A DNA stretch of 50,964 nucleotides from Hungatella sp. (GTDB lineage Bacteria > Bacillota > Clostridia > Lachnospirales > Lachnospiraceae). The number at the start of each line of letters is the position of its first letter. Positions within the stretch are counted from its first letter, which is position 1. This document shows positions 42,336-50,857 of this stretch, piece after piece. Where the stretch lies: assembly GCA_022795805.1 (NCBI GenBank), contig JAAWHK010000007.1:1-50964 (forward strand), given 5' to 3'. The notes under the pieces were generated by a model. That model searched no databases. It saw only the letters and a program-made list of their open reading frames with translations, and was not told the origin of the DNA. Made by a program: the position numbers and the translations under genes.

Positions 42336-43781
42336 TTATGAAAGCCGATTCGTCAAGAGATCTTTCACGATCTTGTTGACCAGCCCCGGATCCGCTTTTC
42401 CTTTCATAAGCCGCATAGTCTGTCCCACGAGAAATCCCATAGCCTTCTCCTTTCCGCTCCGGTAATCTGCCACTGACTGAGGATTTGCCTCCAGAACCTC
42501 CCTGGCAGCTTTTTGCAGAGCGCCCTCATCGCTGACCATCTTAAGCCCCCTCTCTTCCACATAAGCCTCCGGGTCCGTGTCATGGACAAATATTTCCTCA
42601 AAAACGTTCTTCGCTGTCGTGCGGTTGATGACTCCTTTGTCCACCAGGTTGATGAGTCCGGCCAGGTTCCCGGGACTGAACGCCATATCCTCCGGATCCT
42701 GTTCAAGCTCCTTTAAAAGCCGCATGGCCTCCACCATAAGCCAGTTGGAGGCTTCCTTGGGCTTTTCGCATATGGCGACGGTCTCCTCGAATATGTCTGC
42801 CATATGCTTTGAACCAGTAAGAATTCTGGCGTCATACTCCGGAAGCCCGAACTCCTTCTGATATCTTATGATCTTCTCAGGCTGCATTTCAGGCTGTCTG
42901 TCCTTTATCTCCTTTATCCACTGATCGCTTATGACCACCGGCGTCAGATCCGGGTCTGGAAAATATCGGTAGTCCTGTGCGTCCTCCTTGGAACGCATGG
43001 CATAGGAGCACTCTTTATTGTCATCCCACCGCCTGGTCTCCTGGACCACTTCTTTCCCCTCCTCGATCAGCTCGATCTGTCTCTTTCTCTCCCCCTCGAT
43101 GGCCCTGGCTATGGCCTTAAAGGAGTTCAGGTTTTTCATCTCCGTCCTGGTGCCCATCCGGGTGCTTCCCGCCTCCCGCACCGACAGATTCACATCCGCT
43201 CTCATGGAGCCTTCCTGCAGTTTGCAGTCAGAGGCACCCAAATACTGGATCATCATCCGCAGCTTGTCAAGATACGCGATAACCTCCTCCCCGCTTCTCA
43301 TATCCGGCTCCGACACAATCTCAATGAGCGGCACACCGCTTCGGTTGAAATCTACCAGAGAACAGTCCTCCCACTCATCGTGAATCAGCTTTCCCGCGTC
43401 TTCCTCCATGTGGATCTCATGAATCCCTATCTTTTTCCTGCCTCCCGCCGTCTCAATCTCCACCCATCCGTCATAGCAGACGGGAAGGTACAGCTGGGAA
43501 ATCTGATAGTTCTGGGGATTGTCCGGATAAAAGTAGTTTTTCCGGTCAAATCTGCACTGCCGGTTGATCTGACAGTTGGCAGCCAGCCCCACTGCCAGGG
43601 CATACTCCACCACCTGCCTGTTTAGAACCGGAAGAGAGCCCGGCATACCGGTACACACCGGGCAAGTGTGGGTGTTGGGAGCCCCTCCGAATGCAGTGGA
43701 ACATCCGCAGAAAATCTTCGTACTGGTGGCCAGCTCCACATGAACCTCCAGACCGATAACGGTTTCGTACTGTCTGCTCAT
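42336..43781 (-). CDS. gatB: Asp-tRNA(Asn)/Glu-tRNA(Gln) amidotransferase subunit B
   Basis: GatB is the tRNA-binding and kinase subunit of the transamidosome. The 481 residues have the zinc-site cysteines at 25, 27, 40 and 43, the kinase-core motif RKNYFYPDNPQNYQIS, the ADVNLSVR and KNLNSFK segments, and a C-terminal helical/YqeY tail. It follows gatA by a one-base-type junction with no gap, so the two are coupled. Together with the non-discriminating AspRS upstream, it makes Asn-tRNA(Asn). Confidence 0.97.
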   Translation of the reverse strand: MSRQYETVIGLEVHVELATSTKIFCGCSTAFGGAPNTHTCPVCTGMPGSLPVLNRQVVEYALAVGLAANCQINRQCRFDRKNYFYPDNPQNYQISQLYLPVCYDGWVEIETAGGRKKIGIHEIHMEEDAGKLIHDEWEDCSLVDFNRSGVPLIEIVSEPDMRSGEEVIAYLDKLRMMIQYLGASDCKLQEGSMRADVNLSVREAGSTRMGTRTEMKNLNSFKAIARAIEGERKRQIELIEEGKEVVQETRRWDDNKECSYAMRSKEDAQDYRYFPDPDLTPVVISDQWIKEIKDRQPEMQPEKIIRYQKEFGLPEYDARILTGSKHMADIFEETVAICEKPKEASNWLMVEAMRLLKELEQDPEDMAFSPGNLAGLINLVDKGVINRTTAKNVFEEIFVHDTDPEAYVEERGLKMVSDEGALQKAAREVLEANPQSVADYRSGKEKAMGFLVGQTMRLMKGKADPGLVNKIVKDLLTNRLS

Positions 43782-45224
43782 CTATCTTCCCTCCCTGGTC
43801 TTCTCCAATGTGTAGGCGGCGCGTATGATCTTCTTTTCCTGAAAGCAGTCCCCTATAAGCTGCAGCCCTATGGGAAGCCCCTTCCCGTCCAGGCCGCAGG
43901 GAACCGACATGGCCGGAAGTCCCGCCAGGTTGACGGAAATCGTGTAAATATCTCCCAGATACATCTTCAGAGGATCCTTTAAGGACTCTCCCAACTTCGG
44001 AGCCGTGGTGGGAGCCACAGGCCCCAGAATCACGTCATATCTGGCAAAGGCCTTATCAAAAGCCTGTTTGATCAGGGCTTTTGTCCGCAGAGCCTTCAGA
44101 TAATACGCGTCATAGTAACCGGAACTGAGCACAAAAGCTCCCAGCATAATCCGCCTTTTTACCTCCGGTCCGAATCCCTCAGAACGGCTCTTTTTATACA
44201 TCTGGTGAAGCCCCTCATACTCCTGTGCCCGCAGACCGTATTTCACCCCGTCAAATCTGGACAGGTTGGAGCTGGCCTCCGCGGAAGCGATTACATAGTA
44301 GGCCGGGATGGCATACTCCACCAGGCTTAGATCAAACTCCTCCACAACCGCGCCCCGTTCTCTAAGCATTCTCACTCCCTCCAGAACCGCTGTTTTTACC
44401 TCTTCATCCAGCCCCTCCCCCATGTAATCTCCGGGGATACCGATTTTCATCCCCTTCACGTCCTCAACCAGAGCACTGGTGAAATCCAGATCATTTCTGG
44501 AAATCGAGGTACTGTCCTTATTATCATAGGAAGAAACAGTTTCCAGAACAGCCGCGCAATCGGAAACGTTCTTTCCCACAGGACCTACCTGGTCCAGAGA
44601 TGAACCATAAGCAATAAGGCCGTATCGGGACACCGTTCCATAGGTGGGCTTGATACCCGTCACACCGCAGAAGGAGCTGGGCTGGCGGATCGATCCCCCT
44701 GTGTCAGACCCCAGAGCGAAAAAACATTCATCGGCTGCTACCGCAGCACAGGAACCGCCGGAAGAGCCCCCAGGCACATGGTCCGTATTCCACGGATTTC
44801 TTGTGACGCCAAACGCCGATGTCTCCGTGGTGCTTCCCATGGCAAACTCATCCATATTGGTCTTGCCCAGGATCACAACCCCTGCTTTTTCCAGATTCAC
44901 AACTGCCTCCGCCGTATAGGACGGGACAAAATTGTACAGCATCCGGGAACTGCAGGTAGTCCGCAGCCCCCTGGTACAGAGATTATCCTTTATTGCTGCC
45001 GGAACGCCTGCCAGCGGCCCTTTAAGGGTCCCGTCTGCAATCCTGGACTGTACCTCTCGGGCTCGCTCCACAGCTCCCTCCTCATCCACAGTCACATAGG
45101 CATGAATGTCCGGCTCCTTCTGTTTTATCTGTTCCAGGGAAGCTTTCACGGCCTCGACTGCCGTAACCTCCCCGGCTTTTATCTTTCTGCCCAATTCCAG
45201 GGCGCTTAGTTCCAATATATTCAT
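43782..45224 (-). CDS. gatA: Asp-tRNA(Asn)/Glu-tRNA(Gln) amidotransferase subunit A
   Basis: GatA is the amidase that frees ammonia from glutamine for transfer to misacylated tRNA. The start is the ATG at 45224, behind AAGGAGCGG; the frame is open 58 codons further but that part is non-homologous. The 480 residues carry the Ser-cisSer-Lys triad in VPAAIKDNL (Lys79), GSSGGS and GSDTGGSIRQPSS. It lies between gatC and gatB, as usual. Confidence 0.97.
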   Translation of the reverse strand: MNILELSALELGRKIKAGEVTAVEAVKASLEQIKQKEPDIHAYVTVDEEGAVERAREVQSRIADGTLKGPLAGVPAAIKDNLCTRGLRTTCSSRMLYNFVPSYTAEAVVNLEKAGVVILGKTNMDEFAMGSTTETSAFGVTRNPWNTDHVPGGSSGGSCAAVAADECFFALGSDTGGSIRQPSSFCGVTGIKPTYGTVSRYGLIAYGSSLDQVGPVGKNVSDCAAVLETVSSYDNKDSTSISRNDLDFTSALVEDVKGMKIGIPGDYMGEGLDEEVKTAVLEGVRMLRERGAVVEEFDLSLVEYAIPAYYVIASAEASSNLSRFDGVKYGLRAQEYEGLHQMYKKSRSEGFGPEVKRRIMLGAFVLSSGYYDAYYLKALRTKALIKQAFDKAFARYDVILGPVAPTTAPKLGESLKDPLKMYLGDIYTISVNLAGLPAMSVPCGLDGKGLPIGLQLIGDCFQEKKIIRAAYTLEKTREGR

Positions 45225-45288
45225 TTTACCGCTCCTTTCCGGCGCTTTCCACATGGGCCGCCTTCCTTTCCCTGCCCTCTCGCCTTTT

Positions 45289-45582
45289 TTATTCCACAGT
45301 CCTGGGGACCTTAAAAGCTCCGTCCTTCTGCTGTGGTGCATTCTCCAGCATCCTGCTTCTGTCGTCCCCGTTGGTAACCACATCCTCCCGAAATACATTA
45401 TTCATCGAAAATATGTGGGTCATAGGCTCCACATCGCTGGTATCCAGCTCATTCAGCTTATCTATATAGTCCAGCATTCTCCCCATATCCTTTCCTGCGC
45501 TCTCTTTCTCTTCCTGGGATAGCTCCAGTTTGGCCAAAATTCCCACATACTTTATGGTCTCATCACTGATTATATTTGCCAT
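45289..45582 (-). CDS. gatC: Asp-tRNA(Asn)/Glu-tRNA(Gln) amidotransferase subunit C
   Basis: A 97-residue stabiliser of GatA. The ATG at 45582 is chosen because AAAGGAGCAGG lies just before it. Family features are AKLELSQEEKE, the MLDYIDKLNELDT segment, the VEPMTH turn and a conserved LRED-like stretch read here as FREDVV. It is the second gene of the aspS-gatCAB operon, 52 bases after aspS. Confidence 0.95.
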   Translation of the reverse strand: MANIISDETIKYVGILAKLELSQEEKESAGKDMGRMLDYIDKLNELDTSDVEPMTHIFSMNNVFREDVVTNGDDRSRMLENAPQQKDGAFKVPRTVE

Positions 45583-45634
45583 TGTCCTGCTCCTTTCTTC
45601 CCGGTTATTTTCCTGCATCCCCGAATTCCGTTCT

Positions 45635-46966
45635 TTACGGCTTCAGCCGATTTACATCCCTTGGAAACAGCGATGTCTCTCTGACGTTTTGTTCATTCAG
45701 AAGTCTCATGGTCAGCCGTTCCAGCCCGATTCCCAGTCCGCCGTGAGGCGGCATCCCGTACTTGAATATCATCAGGTATGGTTCCATATCTTCCGGATCC
45801 ATATGCCGTTTCTCCATCTTGCTCAGGATCTCTCTGTAATCATGGATCCTCTGTCCGCCTGTCGTCACCTCAAGTCCTCTGAACAGCAGATCAAAACTCA
45901 ACGTAAACCTTCCGTCCTCCGGGTCATCCATAGCATAGAAGGGACGCTTTTTACTGGGATAATGGGTCACATATACGAAGTCGCTTCCATACTCTTCCTT
46001 AAAATACTTTCCGATCAGCTGCTCCTCCTCCGGTTCCAGGTCATAAGGATTTCGAATCTTCCGTCCGTATTTCTCCGCGGCCAGCTCCTTTGCCCTGTCA
46101 AACCTCACTGCCGGGATCCTGGCCGCATCGGGAAGCACCACATCCAGCATATCCAGCTCTTTTCTGTACTCCCTTTCCAAAAGCTTCATGGTGTACTGTA
46201 AAAATCCGGTCTCCATAGCCATCACGTCCTCAAAACCGTCAATATACCCCATCTCAAAATCCAGCCCCACATACTCGTTGAGATGTCTGGTGGTGTTGTG
46301 TTTCTCCGCCCTGAACACGGGAGCCACCTCAAACACCCTGTCAAAGACGCCCACCATGGTCTGCTTGTAAAACTGAGGACTCTGCGCCAGCTCCGCCTTC
46401 TTGTTGAAGTAGTCCAAACGGAACACATTGGAACCGCCCTCCGCTCCGCGCACCACGATCTTAGGCGTATGGATCTCCGTAAACCCCTGGCCCTGAAGAA
46501 ACTCCCTGAATCCCCGGACAATGCCCTCCTGAACCTTAAACTTTGCCCGCTCCCTCACATTGCGCAGTGATACGGGACGCATACCCAGCCGTGCCTCCAG
46601 GGACTCGTGCATCTTATATTTGTTGACAGCCACAGGCAGAATCTGATCCGGCTCCGACAAAACCCTGATCGTGTCCAGTCGTATCTCAAATCCGTGGGGA
46701 GCACGCGGCTCCCGAACCACGGTTCCGGCCGCCTCCACGGCTGACTCCTCCCTCAGCTCCTTCAGACAGAACGCCGTCCTGCCCTCCTCATACACACACT
46801 GCACCAAGCCGTCGGCCTTTCTCAGAATAATGAATGCCACCTCGCCCATATCCCGGATATTATGCACGGCCCCCCTTATCTTTACAGGCTTTCCCTCATA
46901 ATGTCCTCCGATAATCCGGCAAATTTCCAACGTCTCCTTTTCTCTCACTCCTGTCAAAAATTCCAT
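45635..46966 (-). CDS. aspS: non-discriminating aspartyl-tRNA synthetase (AspRS2 type)
   Basis: A 443-residue class II synthetase of the archaeal-type AspRS family, shorter than bacterial AspRS because it lacks the GAD insertion. It has an OB-fold anticodon domain (about residues 1-105), motif 2 FRAEKHNTTRHLNEY, and motif 3 GLGIGLERLTM near the C-terminus. Such AspRS2 proteins also aspartylate tRNA(Asn), feeding the GatCAB genes immediately downstream. A T-box leader controls the operon. A second, bacterial-type AspRS would be expected elsewhere in the genome. Confidence 0.93.
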   Translation of the reverse strand: MEFLTGVREKETLEICRIIGGHYEGKPVKIRGAVHNIRDMGEVAFIILRKADGLVQCVYEEGRTAFCLKELREESAVEAAGTVVREPRAPHGFEIRLDTIRVLSEPDQILPVAVNKYKMHESLEARLGMRPVSLRNVRERAKFKVQEGIVRGFREFLQGQGFTEIHTPKIVVRGAEGGSNVFRLDYFNKKAELAQSPQFYKQTMVGVFDRVFEVAPVFRAEKHNTTRHLNEYVGLDFEMGYIDGFEDVMAMETGFLQYTMKLLEREYRKELDMLDVVLPDAARIPAVRFDRAKELAAEKYGRKIRNPYDLEPEEEQLIGKYFKEEYGSDFVYVTHYPSKKRPFYAMDDPEDGRFTLSFDLLFRGLEVTTGGQRIHDYREILSKMEKRHMDPEDMEPYLMIFKYGMPPHGGLGIGLERLTMRLLNEQNVRETSLFPRDVNRLKP

Positions 46967-47026
46967 ATCACTCTCTCCTTACCTGAATGTAGTCTGTTTC
47001 GATTCCGGTCAGGATAAAAACCAAAT

Positions 47027-47070
47027 AAAAATCCCGCCCCGGAATACTGTTACATACTCCGGGACGGGAC
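47027..47070 (-). terminator. T-box terminator hairpin
   Basis: GTCCCGTCCCGGAGTAT-type and complementary GTATTCCGGGGCGGGAT arms form a strong stem around GTAACA, followed by TTTTTATTT on the minus strand. Confidence 0.88.
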
Positions 47071-47369
47071 ATCATATTCTACAAGTAAGTGTAGTGCATC
47101 ATGCTCCGCGGTACCACCCGCATTGAGACCGGCTCCATGCAAAAGCCGGAACTCCACTCCTGACACGTAACGAGTGTCTGACGAGTATCCCTACTGACCG
47201 CGGTTATCTGTCTTTGATTTCAGGTGTTCAGAATACCGGCTCCGGAGTGTTCCCTTATTGCCTGGTCCAACGTGACAGCGCTCTCAGTCGGTGACGCCGT
47301 CTTCCTGTCGAAGTACCGCGGGCATGAGTCTCCTTCTTAGCCTTTGCCGTGCTTTGCCGCACTAAAATT
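47027..47369 (-). ncRNA. T-box leader of the aspS-gatCAB operon
   Basis: The leader carries the T-box sequence GCGGGTGGTACCGCGG at 47106-47122 on the minus strand and ends in the terminator below. A competing antiterminator uses the T-box bulge to sense uncharged tRNA. In stem I, the segment GGGAACACTCC (minus strand, 47244-47254) contains overlapping GAA and AAC codons, a candidate specifier for tRNA(Asn), as in the two-codon T-box reported for the C. acetobutylicum operon of the same genes; a GAC (Asp) codon in stem I is the alternative. Folding was done by eye. Confidence 0.85.
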
Positions 47370-47375
47370 GGTACT

Positions 47376-47404
47376 ATCTTAACACAATCAATTTTTGTTT
47401 GCAA
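47376..47404 (-). promoter_or_regulatory. promoter of the T-box/aspS operon
   Basis: TTGCAA and TAAGAT are separated by 17 bases on the minus strand, about 20 bases before the leader's first stem. Confidence 0.65.
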
Positions 47405-47470
47405 TACCTATTTTTCACAAATGCAGAGGATTTTCCCTCCAAATCCTCCCCTTTTTGCCAAAGATTAGCC

Positions 47471-47500
47471 TTGACCAACCCTCATTGTACCGCCTAAAAT
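47471..47500 (+). promoter_or_regulatory. promoter of mntP
   Basis: TTGACC and TAAAAT are separated by 18 bases, 45 bases before the mntP ATG. No yybP-ykoY riboswitch is seen in the short leader. Confidence 0.6.
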
Positions 47501-47544
47501 ATCCTTGGTTTTATGTATATATCGCTTCAAACAGGAGGATTCAT

Positions 47545-48102
47545 ATGACTTTATTGGAACTGTTTCTCATTGCTACGGGCCTGTCCATGGACGCCTTCGC
47601 CGTAGCCATCTGCAAAGGGCTCTCTATGGAAAAAATGAATCCCAGACATGCCCTGATCATCGGTCTGTACTTCGGCGGCTTCCAGGCCCTGATGCCCCTT
47701 GGGGGATATATCCTAGGCGCGCGCTTCCAGGATGCCATCACCGCCTACGACCACTGGATCGCTTTCGTCCTGCTGGCTGTTATCGGCGGGAATATGATCA
47801 AAGATGCGCTGTCCTCTGCGGAAGATTCCTGCGACGCCTCTGTTGCTTTTAAGGATATGGTGGTTCTCGCTGTAGCTACCAGCATCGACGCCCTGGCCGT
47901 AGGCGTTACGTTCGCGTTCCTTCAGGTGAGTGTTCTGCCGGCCGTATCGTTTATCGGAGTCATCACATTCCTTCTGTCCATCGCGGGAGTCTATGCAGGC
48001 CATATATTCGGATGCAGGTACAAATCTAAAGCAGAGCTTGCGGGAGGCCTCATACTCATTGCCATAGGTTTGAAGATTCTCATAGAGCACCTGTTTTTTT
48101 GA
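47545..48102 (+). CDS. mntP: manganese efflux pump MntP
   Basis: A 185-residue inner-membrane protein with six helices in two repeats. Each half carries the acidic signature, [13 protein letters not shown] in helix 1 and [13 protein letters not shown] in helix 4, where the Asp residues are needed for Mn2+ export. The ATG at 47545 is chosen for ACAGGAGG just before it; the longer frame is unsupported. It is transcribed alone, divergently from the T-box operon. With the riboswitch-controlled antiporter it is the second likely Mn2+ exporter in the window. Confidence 0.93.
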   Translation: MTLLELFLIATGLSMDAFAVAICKGLSMEKMNPRHALIIGLYFGGFQALMPLGGYILGARFQDAITAYDHWIAFVLLAVIGGNMIKDALSSAEDSCDASVAFKDMVVLAVATSIDALAVGVTFAFLQVSVLPAVSFIGVITFLLSIAGVYAGHIFGCRYKSKAELAGGLILIAIGLKILIEHLFF

Positions 48103-48106
48103 TCCC

Positions 48107-48718
48107 TCATCTTATTACATAGCAGCCACCGATATAGGGTACGGTCTCCTGATTTACCTTAATCTTCGCCTCGGTAATATACGCCACATTGTAACTGGAG
48201 ATCGTTCCCTGTCTCAGCTCTTCCAGCATACGGTCCTTGTTCTCCATCAGGATCGCGAAATCGTCTCCATGATATTCGGAAACCAGCCTTAAATATCCCA
48301 GCTTTTCCGGTTCTCTCTCCGGTTCCTCCGGCTCAATGTCTTCACCGCTGTCCTCTTCCTCCCATTGGTTCTCCTCCGCTTCCTCCTCCTCATAGGTCTC
48401 AAATTCCAGTTTCGGAGTCACCACTTTTTCGTTATATGTCACTTCATACCGAACGGTTCCCACGGGGACAGTATTGTCTATCTCTATCTCCTGTGTCACT
48501 CCTGTTCCCCAGTATCGGAGGCCTGCCACTTCCAGTATCCGTCCGTCCGGTTCGAAGTCAAAATCCAAAACTTTTGTCACCAGACTGTCCTCCCCGATCA
48601 GTTTCTCCCCTCCGTAGGCTAAGGAAGAGTATTCTACCACGGCGACGCCGGTCCCCACTCCGCCTATGAGAACTCCTGCAAGAAAAATCCCCCCTAAAAT
48701 CTTCTGTACTCTACGCAT
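48107..48718 (-). CDS. membrane protein partner of the PadR-DUF1700 module
   Basis: A 204-residue protein starting at the ATG at 48718, behind AAAGGGGG. It has a basic N-terminus (MRRVQK), one helix (about residues 7-30), an extracytosolic beta-rich region, a highly acidic Glu-rich stretch (about 110-145) and a C-terminal globular segment. The layout resembles the DUF4097-like or related secreted partners found beside DUF1700 genes, but I cannot name a family. It overlaps the DUF1700 stop by 8 bases and ends the operon. The acidic stretch has no cysteine pairs or enzyme motif. Confidence 0.7.
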   Translation of the reverse strand: MRRVQKILGGIFLAGVLIGGVGTGVAVVEYSSLAYGGEKLIGEDSLVTKVLDFDFEPDGRILEVAGLRYWGTGVTQEIEIDNTVPVGTVRYEVTYNEKVVTPKLEFETYEEEEAEENQWEEEDSGEDIEPEEPEREPEKLGYLRLVSEYHGDDFAILMENKDRMLEELRQGTISSYNVAYITEAKIKVNQETVPYIGGCYVIR

Positions 48719-49757
48719 CCTGTCCGTCCCCCTTTTCCTCCTGAATGTGAGTCCCATATTCGGATCCGCTCTTTTTCTGCTCTTTCTTTTCCGTCCGCTG
48801 CATAATCCCTGGTCTATACACTCTCCGCCTTTTCTCCGGTGCACGCCTTTCCTTTACTTCCCCTAGCGCAGCATCCTTCCTCTGCCCTCTTCTCCACAGC
48901 AATGTCATCCCCAGGCCTGCAGCAGAAAACATACAGCACACCATCCCTATGCAGCCGATGGTTACTCCTGCCAGAGGATACCCCTGCAATAGCAGTACTG
49001 CCAGAACTCCCGCCGCAAAAAGACTGAACAGACCAAATCCTCCTGTCAAAAGCGAAAACACAATCCAGCTTCCATTCCACATCAGGCGCATTCCCCACAG
49101 GACAGCTTCCGTCCCCCACTTCCATACTCTGCCTGCAGCCCTTCCTATGCCGTGGAACACGCTGCTTACGGCTCTCCCGCTATCTCTCAAAGCAACCTCT
49201 CCTGTCATCTCTGTCCTCCTTTTTCTCCTCTGTGTCAGGCCCATTCTTCCGCCCTTTTTCGCAGATTCTCCATTGGGAAAATTCTCTCCCGACTCCGAAC
49301 TCCGGATATCATCCCCAAGCTCTAAATCGGCGGACGCCATATGAGAACGAATCCATATAAAAGGGCGGCATATCTGCTTCCATCCCCATCCAAATACGTC
49401 TTTCAGCCAGCTGCCTGCCTTCTTTATTCTGTTCCACAGCTCAAGGCTTCCTCTCTCCCCCATCTGCTTCAGCTTTTCAAGACTTTCTCTCTCTTCCTGT
49501 CCTGTATGTTTCTCCTGCTTCTTTCTGCTTCTCCCTGCCTTTGAAACATAATCCACCCTCACATGATAGGCCTCCAGTATCTCGCCCGTCAGCTCCTGCA
49601 AGCTTCCGAAATCCGCAATCGCCTCTGCCTCTGTCAGGCCTTTTTTCACCTTAATATCTATATGCTGCTCATACTCGTCGATAATATCCCTCAGCTCGTC
49701 TTCCTGCAGCACGGAAAGGGACTTCTCCAGCTCTGATAAAAATTCTCTTTTACCCAT
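48711..49757 (-). CDS. DUF1700/HAAS-domain membrane protein
   Basis: A 348-residue protein starting at the ATG at 49757, behind GGACGGAGA. Residues 1-80 form the DUF1700 (HAAS) domain with FLSELEKSL, DIIDEYEQHI and AIADFGSLQEL. A basic linker of about 150 residues, including several KKGR and RRKRR patches, leads to two or three helices (about 235-310) and a basic tail. DUF1700 proteins are usually co-encoded with PadR regulators and may act as partners or anti-regulators at the membrane. The length of the linker is greater than in most members. Function is not established. Confidence 0.8.
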   Translation of the reverse strand: MGKREFLSELEKSLSVLQEDELRDIIDEYEQHIDIKVKKGLTEAEAIADFGSLQELTGEILEAYHVRVDYVSKAGRSRKKQEKHTGQEERESLEKLKQMGERGSLELWNRIKKAGSWLKDVFGWGWKQICRPFIWIRSHMASADLELGDDIRSSESGENFPNGESAKKGGRMGLTQRRKRRTEMTGEVALRDSGRAVSSVFHGIGRAAGRVWKWGTEAVLWGMRLMWNGSWIVFSLLTGGFGLFSLFAAGVLAVLLLQGYPLAGVTIGCIGMVCCMFSAAGLGMTLLWRRGQRKDAALGEVKERRAPEKRRRVYRPGIMQRTEKKEQKKSGSEYGTHIQEEKGDGQDA

Positions 49758-49773
49758 AATATTCTCCGTCCTT

Positions 49774-50103
49774 TTAATCACCATCATTCCTCATATTCTG
49801 TCTCAAAAACTTCCACACCCGATCTGACAGTTCTGTCCACTCTTTTTCCAGGCTGTCCCTGTACAAAACCCCCGCAGCCGTTACATGATAATACTTTCTG
49901 GGCGGTCCCTCTGTAGATTCCCGCAGATAAGTCTCGAAATAATGTTCGTTAGTCAGCCGCTTCAGGAGGGGATAGATGGTTCCCTCGTTCACGTTCACTA
50001 CCTTAGACACTTCCTCCACCAGTTCATAGCCATACATATCACGCTGCCGGACAGACTCAAGCACAATCAGCTCCAGGACTCCCTTCTTAAACTGTGCGTT
50101 CAT
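49774..50103 (-). CDS. PadR family transcriptional regulator
   Basis: A 109-residue winged-helix repressor of the PadR family (s2 type, no long C-terminal domain). The N-terminus MNAQFKKGVLELIVLESV and the wing motif VNEGTIYPLLKRL (about residues 37-49) are characteristic, as is PPRKYYHVTAAG. AAGGAGGA precedes the ATG. It heads the operon with the DUF1700 protein and the 204-residue protein, and its own promoter overlaps a palindrome, so it probably represses itself and the operon. The inducer is unknown. Confidence 0.92.
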   Translation of the reverse strand: MNAQFKKGVLELIVLESVRQRDMYGYELVEEVSKVVNVNEGTIYPLLKRLTNEHYFETYLRESTEGPPRKYYHVTAAGVLYRDSLEKEWTELSDRVWKFLRQNMRNDGD

Positions 50104-50131
50104 ATTGGCTCCATCCTCCTTATGGTTTTAT

Positions 50132-50164
50132 ATTATACCTACTACTTGGTAATGTCAAGTACTA
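50132..50164 (-). promoter_or_regulatory. PadR operon promoter with palindromic operator
   Basis: On the minus strand TTGACA (50158-50153) and TATAAT (50137-50132) have 15-base spacing. TAGTACTTG and CAAGTAGTA, arms of an inverted repeat with one mismatch and a 7-base centre (50140-50164), cover the -35 box and the spacer. The position suits binding of a PadR dimer to block polymerase. Confidence 0.72.
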
Positions 50165-50204
50165 ATTAAAAAATAATAGCGGAAAATATACTCTCCGAAA
50201 AATA

Positions 50205-50233
50205 AAAAAGCCTCGGAAAACCGAAGCTTTTTA
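50205..50233 (-). terminator. terminator of the tRNA cluster
   Basis: AAAGCTTCGG and CCGAGGCTTTT pair around TTTT on the minus strand and are followed by TTTTTATT. It lies about 3 bases from the last tRNA (Leu). Confidence 0.85.
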
Positions 50234-50235
50234 AA

Positions 50236-50321
50236 TGCCGCAGGCCGGAATCGAACCGGCACGGGAGATTAGTCCCGCAGGATTTTAAGTCCTGTGCGTC
50301 TGCCAGTTCCGCCACTGCGGC
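50236..50321 (-). tRNA. tRNA-Leu (TAA)
   Basis: A complete class II cloverleaf: acceptor GCCGCAG/CTGCGGC with discriminator A, anticodon loop CTTAAAA, a long variable arm and a GGTTCGATTCC T-arm. It decodes UUA and UUG. CCA is not encoded. Confidence 0.95.
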
Positions 50322-50360
50322 ATAATAAACTGTCATCACATCTGCCAAATATATGATAAA

Positions 50361-50433
50361 TGGGGCCTATAGGGCTCGAACCTATGACCCTCTGCTTGTA
50401 AGGCAGATGCTCTCCCAGCTGAGCTAAGACCCC
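50361..50433 (-). tRNA. tRNA-Val (TAC)
   Basis: Acceptor GGGGTCT/AGGCCCC with discriminator A, D-arm AGCTCAGCTGGGAGAGC, anticodon loop TTACAAG, and T-arm GGTTCGAGCCC. CCA is not encoded. Confidence 0.95.
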
Positions 50434-50455
50434 TTAAAAACTTATTTTAACATAA

Positions 50456-50529
50456 CGACCCGGATGGGATTCGAACCCACGACCTCCGCCGTGACAGGGC
50501 GGCGCTCTAACCAGCTGAGCCACCGGGCC
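50456..50529 (-). tRNA. tRNA-Asp (GTC)
   Basis: Acceptor GGCCCGG/CCGGGTC with discriminator G, D-arm GGCTCAGCTGGTTAGAGC, anticodon loop CTGTCAC, and T-arm GGTTCGAATCC. This tRNA is also charged by the AspRS2 of this window. Confidence 0.95.
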
Positions 50530-50561
50530 AAACAAATCTATCTTATATAATTATAAAACAA

Positions 50562-50635
50562 TGGACCTTCGGGGACTCGAACCCAGGACCGACCGGTTAT
50601 GAGCCGGTTGCTCTAACCAACTGAGCTAAAGGTCC
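50562..50635 (-). tRNA. tRNA with CAT anticodon (elongator Met or Ile2)
   Basis: Acceptor GGACCTT with discriminator A, anticodon loop CTCATAA. The body closely matches tRNAs annotated both as elongator Met and as Ile2 (lysidine). Sequence alone does not decide; the first base pair excludes initiator tRNA. Confidence 0.9.
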
Positions 50636-50664
50636 GAAATACACTTGGTAATTCCGTGTTTCAA

Positions 50665-50736
50665 TGACCCCAACGAGATTCGAACTCGTGTTACCGCCGT
50701 GAAAGGGCGATGTCTTAACCGCTTGACCATGGGGCC
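50665..50736 (-). tRNA. tRNA-Glu (TTC)
   Basis: Acceptor GGCCCCA/TGGGGTC with discriminator A, D-arm GGTCAAGCGGTTAAGAC, anticodon loop TTTCACG, and T-arm GAGTTCGAATCTC. In Clostridia a related tRNA(Gln) may also be charged through GatCAB. Confidence 0.94.
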
Positions 50737-50784
50737 CTCTTTCTTCTGCACCGCCGGCAACCTCTGCCTCTCTCTCGTGCCTAA

Positions 50785-50857
50785 CTCCCTGAGTTGGACT
50801 CGAACCAACGACACTGCGGTTAACAGCCGCATGCTCTACCGACTGAGCTATCAAGGA
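50785..50857 (-). tRNA. tRNA-Asn (GTT)
   Basis: Acceptor TCCTTGA/TCAGGGA with discriminator G, anticodon loop CTGTTAA, and T-arm GGTTCGAGTCC. It is the substrate of the AspRS2-GatCAB route and the likely ligand of the T-box at 47.0-47.4 kb. Confidence 0.94.
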
